A DNA stretch of 64,000 nucleotides, taken from the NCBI GenBank assembly GCA_002388665.1, contig DGMY01000089.1:1-64000 (forward strand), given 5' to 3'. A model generated the notes under the pieces. It was not told the origin of the DNA. It was given only the letters and a program-made list of their open reading frames with translations, and ran no database searches. Source of the stretch: Opitutia bacterium UBA4506 (GTDB lineage: Bacteria; Verrucomicrobiota; Verrucomicrobiia; Opitutales; Puniceicoccaceae). A program made the position numbers and the translations under genes. Below are positions 8,882-17,958 of the stretch, piece by piece (position 1 is the stretch's first letter; the number at the start of each line of letters is the position of its first letter).

Positions 8882-10424
8882 ACGGAAGTCTGCGCCCGCC
8901 CCGCTATTCGCATGGCCGAATGAGCGGGCCAGCGGCGTTCTTCTTCATCCGACCGCCCTTCCCGGCAGTTCCGGCATCGGAACTCTCGGGAAGGAAGCGT
9001 ATCGGTTTGTCGACTTTCTTGCCGAGGCGGGGTTTTCCCTGTGGCAGACCTGCCCCCTCGGCCCTACTGGATACGGAGACTCTCCCTACCAGTGCCTTTC
9101 CGCCTTCGCGGGAAACCCCTATCTGGTCGATCCCGACACACTTATTGAGCTGGGCCTACTGCGGGAGGACGAAGTCGAACCCACCCGTACGGCTCCCGAC
9201 ACATCGGTCGACTATGGTGCGCTTTGGAATTTTCGGCCCCACCTCCTCCACCTTGCGTCCGAGCGATTGCCGGACCTTCGCGATAAAGTTGAAGCTGAGT
9301 ACGGCTCGATCGAAGAATTCGAGAGCGAGCAATCGAGCTGGCTAGAGCCCTACGCACTCTTCCGCGCGATCAAAGAGCATTTCCAGAATGCCCCGTGGTA
9401 CGAATGGCCGGAAGAATTCCGCTCCTACGACCGAGCTCTGGAGCAGACCCTCGACCCCAGCATCAAGGCCTCCGTACAGGAGCATCAATTCATTCAATAC
9501 CTCTTTTTCGGCCAATGGCGCAAGCTGCGGGCCTACGCAGCCGACAAAGGGATCCGCTTCGTCGGCGACATTCCCATTTTTGTAGCGTTGGACGGGGCAG
9601 ACGCCTGGCAACATCCGGAGTACTTCCTACTCGACAAAAAGCTACAGCCCACGGCGGTGGCTGGAGTTCCCCCTGACTACTTTTCAGAAACAGGTCAGCT
9701 CTGGGGCAACCCGCTCTACGATTGGGCCGAACTGAAAAAGAATCGGTACGATTGGTGGATGGAACGCTTCCGTCTCAATTTTGATCTTTTCGATCTAGTT
9801 CGCATCGACCACTTCCGCGGTTTCGAAGCGGCTTACAGCATCCCGGCCGACGCGGAAGACGCGCGGGAAGGCGACTGGGTAAAAGGCCCGGGACTGGACT
9901 TCTTCAAGGAGATCCATCGAAACTTCCCCGAACCTCGAATTATTCTAGAGGACCTGGGAGTCATCACACCCGAAGTGGATCAGCTGCGCAAGGACACTGG
10001 TCTACCCGGGATGTCTGTCCTACACTTCGCCTTCGACAAGCCGGACAACGCCTACCTTCCCCACAATTTGCAGCCGCTGACGGTCCTCTACCCGGGATCG
10101 CACGACAACGACACCACGGCCAGTTGGTTTGCACTGGAGAGCGAAGAAACGCGGGACTACGTTCGCCGGTACCTCCGGATTTCTGGAGATGAGATTGCCT
10201 GGGATCTAATTCGAGCCGGGTACCAATCCGTCGCAAACCTATTTATCGTCCCCTTCCAAGACTTTCTCAGCTTGGGTGCGGAAGCTCGCTTCAACACCCC
10301 CGGCACCTCGGAGGGAAATTGGGCTTGGCGCGCTTCGCCGGAAATGATCGAACGTCTCCATCGAGAGAGCGCGGCCTACCTCAAAGAACTTTCGACGCTC
10401 TACTACCGAAATTCATCGCACTAG
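8859..10424 (+). CDS. malQ: 4-alpha-glucanotransferase (amylomaltase)
   Basis: A 521-residue GH77 enzyme that disproportionates maltodextrins, releasing glucose and longer chains during glycogen or starch use. The catalytic nucleophile is Asp317 in RIDHFRG, the acid/base Glu364 in ILEDLG, and the third carboxylate Asp416 in GSHDND. The N-terminal GVLLHPTALPG and GDSPYQ segments are typical. Length matches the short bacterial amylomaltases. The start is a TTG inside the last codons of pfp, with AAGGA three bases before it; there is no later in-frame ATG before the conserved domain. The overlap with pfp suggests coupled expression. Confidence 0.94.
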   Translation: MSPTKSIKRKSAPAPLFAWPNERASGVLLHPTALPGSSGIGTLGKEAYRFVDFLAEAGFSLWQTCPLGPTGYGDSPYQCLSAFAGNPYLVDPDTLIELGLLREDEVEPTRTAPDTSVDYGALWNFRPHLLHLASERLPDLRDKVEAEYGSIEEFESEQSSWLEPYALFRAIKEHFQNAPWYEWPEEFRSYDRALEQTLDPSIKASVQEHQFIQYLFFGQWRKLRAYAADKGIRFVGDIPIFVALDGADAWQHPEYFLLDKKLQPTAVAGVPPDYFSETGQLWGNPLYDWAELKKNRYDWWMERFRLNFDLFDLVRIDHFRGFEAAYSIPADAEDAREGDWVKGPGLDFFKEIHRNFPEPRIILEDLGVITPEVDQLRKDTGLPGMSVLHFAFDKPDNAYLPHNLQPLTVLYPGSHDNDTTASWFALESEETRDYVRRYLRISGDEIAWDLIRAGYQSVANLFIVPFQDFLSLGAEARFNTPGTSEGNWAWRASPEMIERLHRESAAYLKELSTLYYRNSSH

Positions 10425-10535
10425 TCGCCCTGCCTGAACAGCGCGAGTGGGTGCGAGTAAAGTAGAGCGCGAACTGGCCAATCGCTCCTACAATTTTCGG
10501 TCGCACTTATAGGATTGCTAGCCCACAGTTGCTCC

Positions 10536-11006
10536 ATGACTGGCAAGAACGTCAGAAACTGGTTTCACTCGATCGCGGCGAAGCTTCGCGGCGAAAAAGC
10601 GAAACCGGCACCACTGACCGCCCAACAAAAAGTAGGGAACGCCGCCGAAGCGCATGCAGCCGAGTGGTTGCGAACTCACAAAAAGTTCCGCATTCTGGAT
10701 CGCAATTGGAGACACGGGTACGGCGAGCTCGACCTCATTGCCAGAGACGGAAAAAATTTGGTATTCATCGAAGTGCGAGCCCGCCAGAGAGGGGCCCTCG
10801 TATCCGGCTATCACTCTGTAACAAAGAAGAAACGCAACACCCTTCGCACCTGCGCCATGGCCTATCTGCGACGGTGCCGCCCCCCTCCCCTTCATTTTCG
10901 TTTCGACATTATCGAAGTTGAACTCAATAACCAGACCATCGGAGATCTGCGTCACTACGAGCACGTCCCGATTTTTCGCAAATACGATCGACCGAATCAC
11001 TCGTAA
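10536..11006 (+). CDS. YraN/UPF0102 family nuclease-fold protein
   Basis: A 156-residue protein of the UPF0102 (YraN) family, with a restriction-endonuclease-like fold and a proposed but unproven role in DNA processing. The core contains GELDLIARDG followed by LVFIEVRARQ, which carries the family's acidic residues and the E-x-R strand. The N-terminal AAEAHAAEWLRTHKKFRILDRNWR helix region is typical, as is the late Arg-Phe-Asp strand. I start it at the ATG of MTGKNV; a TTG seven codons earlier is possible. It lies 9 bases before zwf in a metabolic cluster and may simply be co-transcribed. No known function links it to sugar metabolism. Confidence 0.88.
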   Translation: MTGKNVRNWFHSIAAKLRGEKAKPAPLTAQQKVGNAAEAHAAEWLRTHKKFRILDRNWRHGYGELDLIARDGKNLVFIEVRARQRGALVSGYHSVTKKKRNTLRTCAMAYLRRCRPPPLHFRFDIIEVELNNQTIGDLRHYEHVPIFRKYDRPNHS

Positions 11007-11015
11007 CACAGCCTT

Positions 11016-12563
11016 ATGGAACAGGACCAACGTCATCCCTTTCTTCAAGGACTCAGCAAGCATCGCGGAGCTCCACCAACAGCTATCGTAATTTTTGGGG
11101 CCTCAGGGGATCTCACCGCGCGGAAGCTGATTCCCGCACTATACAACCTTTGCCTCGACAACCTACTTCCGTCCGACTTCCATTTCGTGGGATTCGGACG
11201 CCGCCCGATTCCGGACGAAGAATTCCGCGATCTAGCTACCTCGGCCATCCGCGACCACTCCCGCCGGGAGCTCAACGAAGAAGTCTGGGACCGGATCAAA
11301 GGAAACTTCCACTATCATTCGGGTGGCTACGACAGCCCGGAAGCCTTCGAAGCCCTCTCGAAGACTCTACTGCAGATCGAGAAAGAAATCGGCCGCGACA
11401 CCCAATTCCTTTTCTACATCTCGACTCCACCGAACGTATTCACACCGATCTTGGAAAACCTCGGTTCAAGCGGACTGGCACGCCACAATGCGAAGACCCG
11501 CTGCGAATCCAAGATCATCATCGAGAAACCTTTTGGCCGTGACCTCGCGAGTGCGCGCGCCCTCAACGAAACACTGTCGCGCGATTTCTCCGAAAATCAG
11601 GTCTTCCGGATTGATCACTACCTCGGGAAGGAGACGGTGCAAGACCTCTTGGTCCAACGCTTCGGCAACAGCATTTTCGAACCGCTCTGGAATCGTCAGT
11701 TTGTGGAGTCGGTCCAGATCACCGTGGCAGAAGATCTCGGCGTGGGGACACGTGCCGGATACTACGATTCAAGTGGAGCCATGCGCGACATGATCCAGAA
11801 CCATGCGATGCAGCTGGTTTCACTGACTGCGATGGAGCCCCCTGTTTCTCTCGACCCGGAGGCCATCCGGGACGAGAAAGTGAAAGTTCTCAAAGCGATT
11901 CAGATACCGAACGCCAACCCCGAAGGCGGCGACGTCGTCCGGGCCCAGTACGACGAAGGCCTGATCGAAGGAGAGAAGGTGAATGGCTACCTATCCGAGA
12001 AGGATGTGCCCAAAGACTCATCCACCGAGACCTATGTAGCGATGCGTCTGGCAATCAACAACTGGCGTTGGAAGGGAGTGCCCTTCTACGTTCGCTCGGG
12101 CAAGCGCCTTGCACGCCGAGTCAGTGAAATCGCGATCCAATTCAAGCGCCCCCCTGGAATCCTATTCAGTGAAGGCGACCTCTACGACCTGGCGTCGAAC
12201 ACCATGGTGATCGGGATTCAGCCGGACGAAGGCCTGACCCTTCTCCTCAATTCAAAGATCCCCGGTCTCGAGACCCGCACTCAACCGGTCAAAATGCATT
12301 TCCGCTATGCGGCGACCTTCGGATCGAACACCCCCGAAGCGTACGAACGGCTGATTATGGATGCGATGGTCGGCGACTCGACGCTCTTCATTCGCGGAGA
12401 TGAAACAGAGGCCTCCTGGTCGCTCATCACTCCAGTTCTCGAACAGTGGGCCGCCAACGGGCGCAACGGGCTCCACAGCTACAACTCAGGATCCTGGGGC
12501 CCGATCGCAGCAGAGCGCCTTCTCTGGGAGAGCCGCCACGAATGGCGCCGCTCCGGCCCATAG
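11016..12563 (+). CDS. zwf: Glucose-6-phosphate 1-dehydrogenase
   Basis: A 515-residue cytosolic enzyme that oxidises glucose 6-phosphate to 6-phosphogluconolactone with NADP+, the entry to the oxidative pentose phosphate pathway. The Rossmann motif is GASGDLTARK (28-37), a conserved EKPFGRD lies at 170-176, and the substrate-binding RIDHYLGKE at 198-206 holds the catalytic histidine. Length is normal. The next gene, opcA, encodes a G6PDH assembly or activation factor, so this enzyme may need it for full activity as in cyanobacteria. The ATG start follows the yraN stop by nine bases. Confidence 0.97.
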   Translation: MEQDQRHPFLQGLSKHRGAPPTAIVIFGASGDLTARKLIPALYNLCLDNLLPSDFHFVGFGRRPIPDEEFRDLATSAIRDHSRRELNEEVWDRIKGNFHYHSGGYDSPEAFEALSKTLLQIEKEIGRDTQFLFYISTPPNVFTPILENLGSSGLARHNAKTRCESKIIIEKPFGRDLASARALNETLSRDFSENQVFRIDHYLGKETVQDLLVQRFGNSIFEPLWNRQFVESVQITVAEDLGVGTRAGYYDSSGAMRDMIQNHAMQLVSLTAMEPPVSLDPEAIRDEKVKVLKAIQIPNANPEGGDVVRAQYDEGLIEGEKVNGYLSEKDVPKDSSTETYVAMRLAINNWRWKGVPFYVRSGKRLARRVSEIAIQFKRPPGILFSEGDLYDLASNTMVIGIQPDEGLTLLLNSKIPGLETRTQPVKMHFRYAATFGSNTPEAYERLIMDAMVGDSTLFIRGDETEASWSLITPVLEQWAANGRNGLHSYNSGSWGPIAAERLLWESRHEWRRSGP

Positions 12564-12606
12564 TCCCCGCGTTCGACAAACTATTCTACCATCAGGAGAT
12601 AAAGAA

Positions 12607-13581
12607 GTGAGCAATATTCTCGAGGCACTCCCCGGCTACATGCTACCCATCGCCGAGGTCAACCGACAACTCGGCCAAATGTGGCAACCCGGCAAGGAAG
12701 GATCGGGCGCACCCTCCGAGTTCCGCGCATCGCAGATGAACCTGATTCTCCATTTTGGGAAGAAGACCACTGCGGATGACGCTCGGGCGCGTTTCGAAGA
12801 GGCGATCCACTTCAGCCAGCGTTATCCCTGCCGGATCATCGTTCTCTGCCCCGAAATTGAGCAGGACGACGATAGTCCAATGGAAGCGAAACTCTTCGCC
12901 CAATGCTACATCGGCCACACTCCGCGCACGATGTGCTGCTGCGAGGCATTGATGCTTGGATACCCTTCGGACGACAAAGGATACCTAAAAAACCAAGTCT
13001 CCATCTGGCTCGAGAACGATCTACCGATTTGCCATTGGTTCCACCGCGTACCGCAAGAGCGAATCCGCGAGCATTACCGCACCTTCTCCCACGGGATGAA
13101 GAGAATCCTCTTTGACGGCACTGTCGAAGGGCCGGGGTTCATGGACATCCCCTGGGAAGATCCGAATCGCGTCAAGGACCTCGCTTTTGCCCGCCTCCTC
13201 CCGATCCGGCAGTCTATCGGCCAGTACTTAAGCGGCTTTCCTCCCGAACAATTGATCCAAGGGGTCAGTCAAATCAGTCTCAGTAGCACCGCCGACCTAT
13301 CCGGGGAGGCCCGCAATCTCGCGGACTGGATGCAGGAGTGTCTGACTTCCGCTGGGGCCAGCGATGAACTTGAGAAGAAATATGCGGAGCTCGATCAGCA
13401 GGGCAAAGTGATCCACGGGGAATGGTGTGACAAGGATGGGAAGACTCTATTTTCTTTCAAACTAGACCTCGAAAAGTCCCTTGGAACTCTCCATGCGCAG
13501 TTTGCCAACTGTGAAGAATGGCCCTTTGAGGCTCACGTTCTGGGTGCCCGCGAAGCTCTCAGCGAAGCTGTTTTTTTCTAG
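12607..13581 (+). CDS. opcA: OpcA-like glucose-6-phosphate dehydrogenase assembly protein
   Basis: A 324-residue protein resembling OpcA, which in cyanobacteria and actinobacteria binds and activates G6PDH. Supporting features are position directly behind zwf, the RYPCRIIVLCPE segment, the Cys-rich CCCEALM stretch, and the LENDLPICHWFHR segment matching the L-x-LPxxxWW region of OpcA proteins. The start is decided by the ribosome-binding site: AGGAG at 12594-12598, eight bases before GTG 12607. The open frame continues upstream into zwf but that part is out-of-frame shadow. The protein has no visible enzyme motif. Assignment leans on both similarity and context; a zwf-linked protein of other function is less likely. 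Confidence 0.78.
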   Translation: MSNILEALPGYMLPIAEVNRQLGQMWQPGKEGSGAPSEFRASQMNLILHFGKKTTADDARARFEEAIHFSQRYPCRIIVLCPEIEQDDDSPMEAKLFAQCYIGHTPRTMCCCEALMLGYPSDDKGYLKNQVSIWLENDLPICHWFHRVPQERIREHYRTFSHGMKRILFDGTVEGPGFMDIPWEDPNRVKDLAFARLLPIRQSIGQYLSGFPPEQLIQGVSQISLSSTADLSGEARNLADWMQECLTSAGASDELEKKYAELDQQGKVIHGEWCDKDGKTLFSFKLDLEKSLGTLHAQFANCEEWPFEAHVLGAREALSEAVFF

Positions 13582-13733
13582 AAACAGCCAACAGCGGCAT
13601 GAAGTAGGCCGCCATCACTTCAAGTGAATAATCGTCTGAAAGCTGTAAAGCGCTTCAGGCAGTCTTGCGTTAGGCCGTAACCCCAGTAGGATTGCCAGAG
13701 TCCCCCCCTAGCATTTCAAGCAAACCGATTTAC

Positions 13734-14879
13734 ATGGCAACCCTCTCCTCGTCTTCCTCAAAGCCGAAAACCACCTTCTGGGACAACCAGAAACTTGCCC
13801 GGCAAAAGAGCGTCGAAAAAAAGGCACGCAAGAAGAAGATTCCTCTAGGGGAATTATCTATTTTTACGGAACAGCTTTCATCCATGCTCGAGGCGGGCTT
13901 GCCACTCGTCACCGCGATGGAAGCCCTCTACGAACAGACGGAGAATCCGTATTTCAAAGTAGTCATCCGTGAAGTACGCGCGGATGTATCTGGCGGGACC
14001 GCCTTTTCCGAAGCGTGTCGAAAATTTCCCAATGCCTTCCCGAATCTTTTCCTCTCCATGTCTGAGGCTGGGGAGGCCAGTGGAAACCTCGCGGAGATTC
14101 TGAACAAAACCGCCTCGTATTTTGACGAGACCGTACGCCTGCAGAAGAAGGTGAAGAGCGCGATGACCTATCCTGTAGCCGTCATTCTGATCGCCATCGC
14201 CCTGGTCAACGTCCTCTTGATATTTGTCATCCCGGTATTTGCCGACATGTTCAAGAGCTTTGACCAAGAGCTCCCCCTCCTGACACGGATGCTCATCGAG
14301 ACCTCAAACTTTCTCAAGACGTGGATTCTCGCGGTACTTTTCGTCGTCGGTGCAATTTTTGTGGGAATAAAGAAGTTTATCAAGACGCCGAAGGGCCGGC
14401 GCTACCGCGATGTCGTCGTGACAAAAGTCCCTATCATGGGAGGTCTCTCACGCAAAATCGCCCTCTCCCGATTCTGTCGAACCTATTCAATTCTCATGCG
14501 GAGCGGCGTTCCGATCCTCCAATCCCTTGAGATTACTTCTTCAGCGAGCGACAACACCTTTATCGAAGCGTCCATCACGCGCATTCAACGGGCCGTGAGT
14601 GAAGGCGCTCAGATCTCCGACATCCTAGCCGGGGATTCTTACTTTCCCTCCATGGTCAAGCACATGGCTAAAGCCGGGGAAGAAACCGGCAACGTAGACG
14701 GTATGCTGCTGAAGGTTTCTGACTTCTATGATGTCGAAATCGAGAATACCGTAAGCTCACTGACTGATCTGATGGAGCCGCTCATCATCGTATTTCTTGG
14801 AGGAATCATTGGAACGATCGTGATGGCGATGTTCCTCCCTATCTTCAACATGGCCGGCGTTGTCGGTGGCTTGGAATAA
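13734..14879 (+). CDS. Type IV pilus / type II secretion inner-membrane platform protein (PilC/GspF family)
   Basis: A 381-residue PilC/GspF protein that forms the inner-membrane platform on which pilin assembly motors act. Two T2SSF domains are visible (about 45-165 and 245-370), each followed by hydrophobic segments, with the typical SMSEAGEASGNL and MAKAGEETGNVDGML repeats of the family. I start it at the ATG of MATLSS; a TTG fourteen codons earlier precedes low-complexity sequence. No ATPase (PilB/PilT) or pilin lies in the window. It is the obvious partner of the PilMN-secretin cluster at 17959-25434 on the opposite strand. The dciA-like gene starts eight bases after its stop. Confidence 0.92.
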   Translation: MATLSSSSSKPKTTFWDNQKLARQKSVEKKARKKKIPLGELSIFTEQLSSMLEAGLPLVTAMEALYEQTENPYFKVVIREVRADVSGGTAFSEACRKFPNAFPNLFLSMSEAGEASGNLAEILNKTASYFDETVRLQKKVKSAMTYPVAVILIAIALVNVLLIFVIPVFADMFKSFDQELPLLTRMLIETSNFLKTWILAVLFVVGAIFVGIKKFIKTPKGRRYRDVVVTKVPIMGGLSRKIALSRFCRTYSILMRSGVPILQSLEITSSASDNTFIEASITRIQRAVSEGAQISDILAGDSYFPSMVKHMAKAGEETGNVDGMLLKVSDFYDVEIENTVSSLTDLMEPLIIVFLGGIIGTIVMAMFLPIFNMAGVVGGLE

Positions 14880-14887
14880 ATTTCACG

Positions 14888-15283
14888 ATGGCATCCGAAT
14901 ATCGAAAGAAGCACCGCCCCTTCTCGGCCGAAGACCTGGCCATGATCGACCGCTTTCGCGGCCTTCCCCGGAACCCTGTACGCAAAACCAGGGCGCCTCG
15001 CGGGATGGCAAACTCCCTCGATCGCATCTTAGCCAACCTGCGGGTCACTAGCGATGCCACCCCCGAGAAAACGATCCTCGAGAATTGGGAGTACCTTGTC
15101 GGCCCCGCTTACGCCAAACGGTGCGCTCCCGGGCGGATCGAAAGAAGTGGGACCTTGATCATACTCGCGCCGAATCCCGTCGTTCGCCAAGAGCTCGGGT
15201 TCCAAAAACGGAAGATGATCAACAAAATCCGGAAGTTACCCGGCTGTCTCCTAGTCCGCTCAATCCTTCTCAGAGGCGGTTGA
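14888..15283 (+). CDS. DciA-like replicative helicase loader (DUF721)
   Basis: A 131-residue DUF721 protein. The C-terminal domain (about 60-125) holds the family pattern W-x3-VGP followed by TLIILAPNPVVRQEL, matching DciA proteins that load the DnaB helicase in bacteria lacking DnaC or DnaI. The basic N-terminal 50 residues may bind DNA. It follows the PilC-type gene by eight bases and is probably co-transcribed with it, an unusual pairing. Convergent tatC begins about 50 bases beyond. DUF721 membership is well supported; the helicase-loading role is inferred from the family. Confidence 0.8.
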   Translation: MASEYRKKHRPFSAEDLAMIDRFRGLPRNPVRKTRAPRGMANSLDRILANLRVTSDATPEKTILENWEYLVGPAYAKRCAPGRIERSGTLIILAPNPVVRQELGFQKRKMINKIRKLPGCLLVRSILLRGG

Positions 15284-15335
15284 TCGGACGCTTCTCCCGC
15301 ATAAAGCGGTCGACCGAGCGGTCCTGAACAACCGA

Positions 15336-16154
15336 TCAATCCAGGGTATCGACTTCCTCTTCTTCGAGACCGTCGCTTCGTCCACTCCAACGCGCTCCTA
15401 CGATGATGGCCAATTCATACAAGCCGTACAGGGGCAGTGTCATGATAATCAGCGTAAACGGATCACCGGTTGGAGTAATCACCGCCGAGAGGATCAACAA
15501 CGCGACAAACACAATCTTGCGCTGAGCCCTCAACATGCCGGCACTCAAAATACCAAGGTGAATGAGAAAGACCAACACTACTGGAAACTCAAACAGCGCG
15601 CCCATCAAGACGCAGAGCCACACTACTAAACCGTAGTAGTCCGACGCACCCCAGAGCAGCTCCATGCCGAGCATCTCGTTGAAGGTGATGGCCATCCGAA
15701 ATGCCGCTGGCAGAATGATGAAAAAGGCGAAGGCAATCCCAGTTAGAAAGAGGAAGAAGCCCGCAATCAAACCGGGAATCAAAACTTTTTTCTCTCTTTC
15801 GGTGAGTGCAGGCGCAACGAATTGGGCCCCGGCAAAGAGCATAAACGGCAACGAACACGCTAGCCCCCCGAGAAAGAGAACCTGCATCATCACGGTAAAC
15901 ACCCCCATAGGCTTCCGCGAAAAGAGCCCTTCCAGCATATCGACATCGGTCGAACCCTGAGCCCAGATAAAAGGCAGCTTCAACAAATCGGTTAGCGAGG
16001 GCAGAAAGAAGATCAGAATAATTACCCCGACCGCAAACGCACCGATGCACCGCGCCAGAGTAAAACGCAGCTCCTCCAAGTGCTCCAGAAAGGTCATATC
16101 CTCATCGGTGCGCAGGATTGATTTACGGGGTGTTTGATTCGTTTTCTGATCCAT
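15336..16154 (-). CDS. tatC: Twin-arginine translocase subunit TatC
   Basis: A 272-residue inner-membrane protein, the receptor for twin-arginine signal peptides in the Tat export system. It has six predicted membrane segments and the characteristic cytosolic start FLEHLEELRFTLAR, whose glutamates contact the signal peptide. A conserved loop ALTEREKKVLIPG and a C-terminal acidic tail are present. No tatA or tatB is nearby. It is the only gene between dciA (convergent) and the DPxGA-repeat gene, which lies 203 bases upstream on the same strand. Confidence 0.95.
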   Translation of the reverse strand: MDQKTNQTPRKSILRTDEDMTFLEHLEELRFTLARCIGAFAVGVIILIFFLPSLTDLLKLPFIWAQGSTDVDMLEGLFSRKPMGVFTVMMQVLFLGGLACSLPFMLFAGAQFVAPALTEREKKVLIPGLIAGFFLFLTGIAFAFFIILPAAFRMAITFNEMLGMELLWGASDYYGLVVWLCVLMGALFEFPVVLVFLIHLGILSAGMLRAQRKIVFVALLILSAVITPTGDPFTLIIMTLPLYGLYELAIIVGARWSGRSDGLEEEEVDTLD

Positions 16155-16357
16155 TTATAACAGCTAACTTCTACGCAAAATGCCTATCAGGAATTTGTAG
16201 AGACGCAAGCGTGCGCGCGTTCACTTCCCAGAGGCTATGGACCCGCTCCAGCTTTCTCCCCGAGACCTCCCAAGGCAGGAGGAGAATCCGTGTCCCCCAC
16301 GGGATCGTTCCAACCCCCGATCTCGCGTGGTCGCCGAATTATCGGAATCGATCCCGA

Positions 16358-17698
16358 TCAATTGGGTCCGCGCCAACGCCTTCCGCCCGACCGGGCATTC
16401 CGCAACTCAGTGGCGGTGCCCTCATCCAGATCATTCTCCACGATGTACCCCTCAAGCCCCTCTGGGTCGCTCTCCTTCCACTCAGCCGCAACCCGTTGCA
16501 TCACTCGCCCACGGGTATCTTCACTTTCGATCGAAGCCGCCCAAGACATTGCACCCTCGGGATCCTCTGCCGACGCACGGACAGAATACACCGCGACCGC
16601 CCGATCGATCTCGGGGGAAGGAGGTAACTCGTTCAACCATTGAGCAGGCCCTTCGAGATCATAATTCGACCAGCGCTCAATGAGTGATGAAATCGCTACC
16701 TGGTAGGCTGGATCACTGGCATCCATCGACGAAACAAACTCTGCCGCTTGTACCGGGTCCGCGGAGGCCCATTGGCGGATCAAACCTGCGGCTACACGCT
16801 CACTATCTTCTTCCCGGTTATTCAAAAAATGTTCAGCTGCGCCCTGGGGATCCTGCCTCGCCCACTCCGAATAGAATTCTTCCAAAGCTTCCGAACGCAA
16901 TCGTCCCTCGGGCAATTTCTGAAGTTCGGCCAAGGCTTCATCCAACTGATTCGCACGAACCTGAGTCTCCACGATCTCCTCAATCATCCGCTCCTTCATC
17001 CAGCGGTCGCCGCGGTTCGTCGTTTCGATCGCCGAAACATACGCAAACGCTCCGGCTGGATCCAACTCCGCATAGCCGCTCACCCAAGACTCGAGCCTCC
17101 GGGAATACAGACGGCTCGGGATTGATCCTCGATTGGACTCAATCCACGCCAACGCGCTCTGTGGATCATTGCGGCCCCAGGCCTGCAAGATATCCCGTCT
17201 GGTTGATTCGCTCTCAGAAATTGAGCTAATGCTCTGAGCAAACTTCATAGCACCGGCTGGGTCTGTTTCCGCCATTTCTCCGAGCAACATGCGCAAAACC
17301 CGATCGCGGTCGGGCCCTGGTGCCATTTGCAGATAAGCCTCGGTCCAATACCGCACCTCTTCGGGACTCAACAGGGCGACCGCTAGCCCTGCCTCACGCC
17401 AGTCCTCTTGCGTCCCGGGCCCCCGCAAGATGCGCGCCAGAGGGGAATCTGGCAACCTGCCATCATCTCCAGGACCCTCTTCGCCCTCGATCAAGCCGGT
17501 CGCATCCTCATTCGATTCGGACGTCGCCGACGGATCAGCCGCCGCCCTCCAACTGGAGCCCTTGCCCTGTCGGGTCTCAATACCCGCGTCTCCCCGCTCA
17601 GGGGAATCGGAAATCCACTGACCTGCCGTAAAGGCAACCGCCACAGTCACCAGCCAGCCAGAAGCCACTAAGATTTTTAACGCAATCGGGGAAACCAT
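16358..17698 (-). CDS. Membrane-anchored DPxGA-repeat protein
   Basis: A 446-residue protein of unknown function. One N-terminal membrane segment (about 6-27) is followed by a polar, acidic linker to about residue 95 and then a helical repeat array. Repeats recur every 32-36 residues, each with a D-P-x-x-A core: Asp146, 178, 213, 283, 314, 347, 379 and 411, with a weaker unit near 250. Aromatic or Trp-containing helices follow each core (ALAWIES, PAQWLNE, AMSWAAS). The layout resembles helical-repeat proteins of planctomycetes and verrucomicrobia; no enzyme motif is seen. It sits just downstream of the secretin operon terminator, so it is a separate unit. Confidence 0.75.
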   Translation of the reverse strand: MVSPIALKILVASGWLVTVAVAFTAGQWISDSPERGDAGIETRQGKGSSWRAAADPSATSESNEDATGLIEGEEGPGDDGRLPDSPLARILRGPGTQEDWREAGLAVALLSPEEVRYWTEAYLQMAPGPDRDRVLRMLLGEMAETDPAGAMKFAQSISSISESESTRRDILQAWGRNDPQSALAWIESNRGSIPSRLYSRRLESWVSGYAELDPAGAFAYVSAIETTNRGDRWMKERMIEEIVETQVRANQLDEALAELQKLPEGRLRSEALEEFYSEWARQDPQGAAEHFLNNREEDSERVAAGLIRQWASADPVQAAEFVSSMDASDPAYQVAISSLIERWSNYDLEGPAQWLNELPPSPEIDRAVAVYSVRASAEDPEGAMSWAASIESEDTRGRVMQRVAAEWKESDPEGLEGYIVENDLDEGTATELRNARSGGRRWRGPN

Positions 17699-17898
17699 TG
17701 GGCCAGTTTGATTTGAAACATTCCTCTCGTCGATCCGAAAAGAATATGATTATTCGCCCCTGTCCATCCCTTCCGGAACGAACAAATCTTTGCGGCCTAA
17801 AGGGACCGGACGGCACCCGACTGCGAATTAGCTGGAGAAATCCTACCATAATGCGCGGCTGGGCGGAATCGTCCGTAGAATCGAACCACGGTAGCCCC

Positions 17899-17934
17899 AA
17901 AAAATAACGGCCATCCCCCGAAAGAGATGGCCGC
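17899..17934 (-). terminator. Rho-independent terminator of the pilus/secretin operon
   Basis: On the minus strand an 8-bp stem (17933-17926 with 17915-17908) and a ten-base loop is followed by TTATTTTTT. It lies about 25 bases beyond the secretin stop codon and correctly oriented to end the minus-strand operon 25434-17959. Confidence 0.8.
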
Positions 17935-17958
17935 TGAAATTGTTGTTATTCTGAAACT

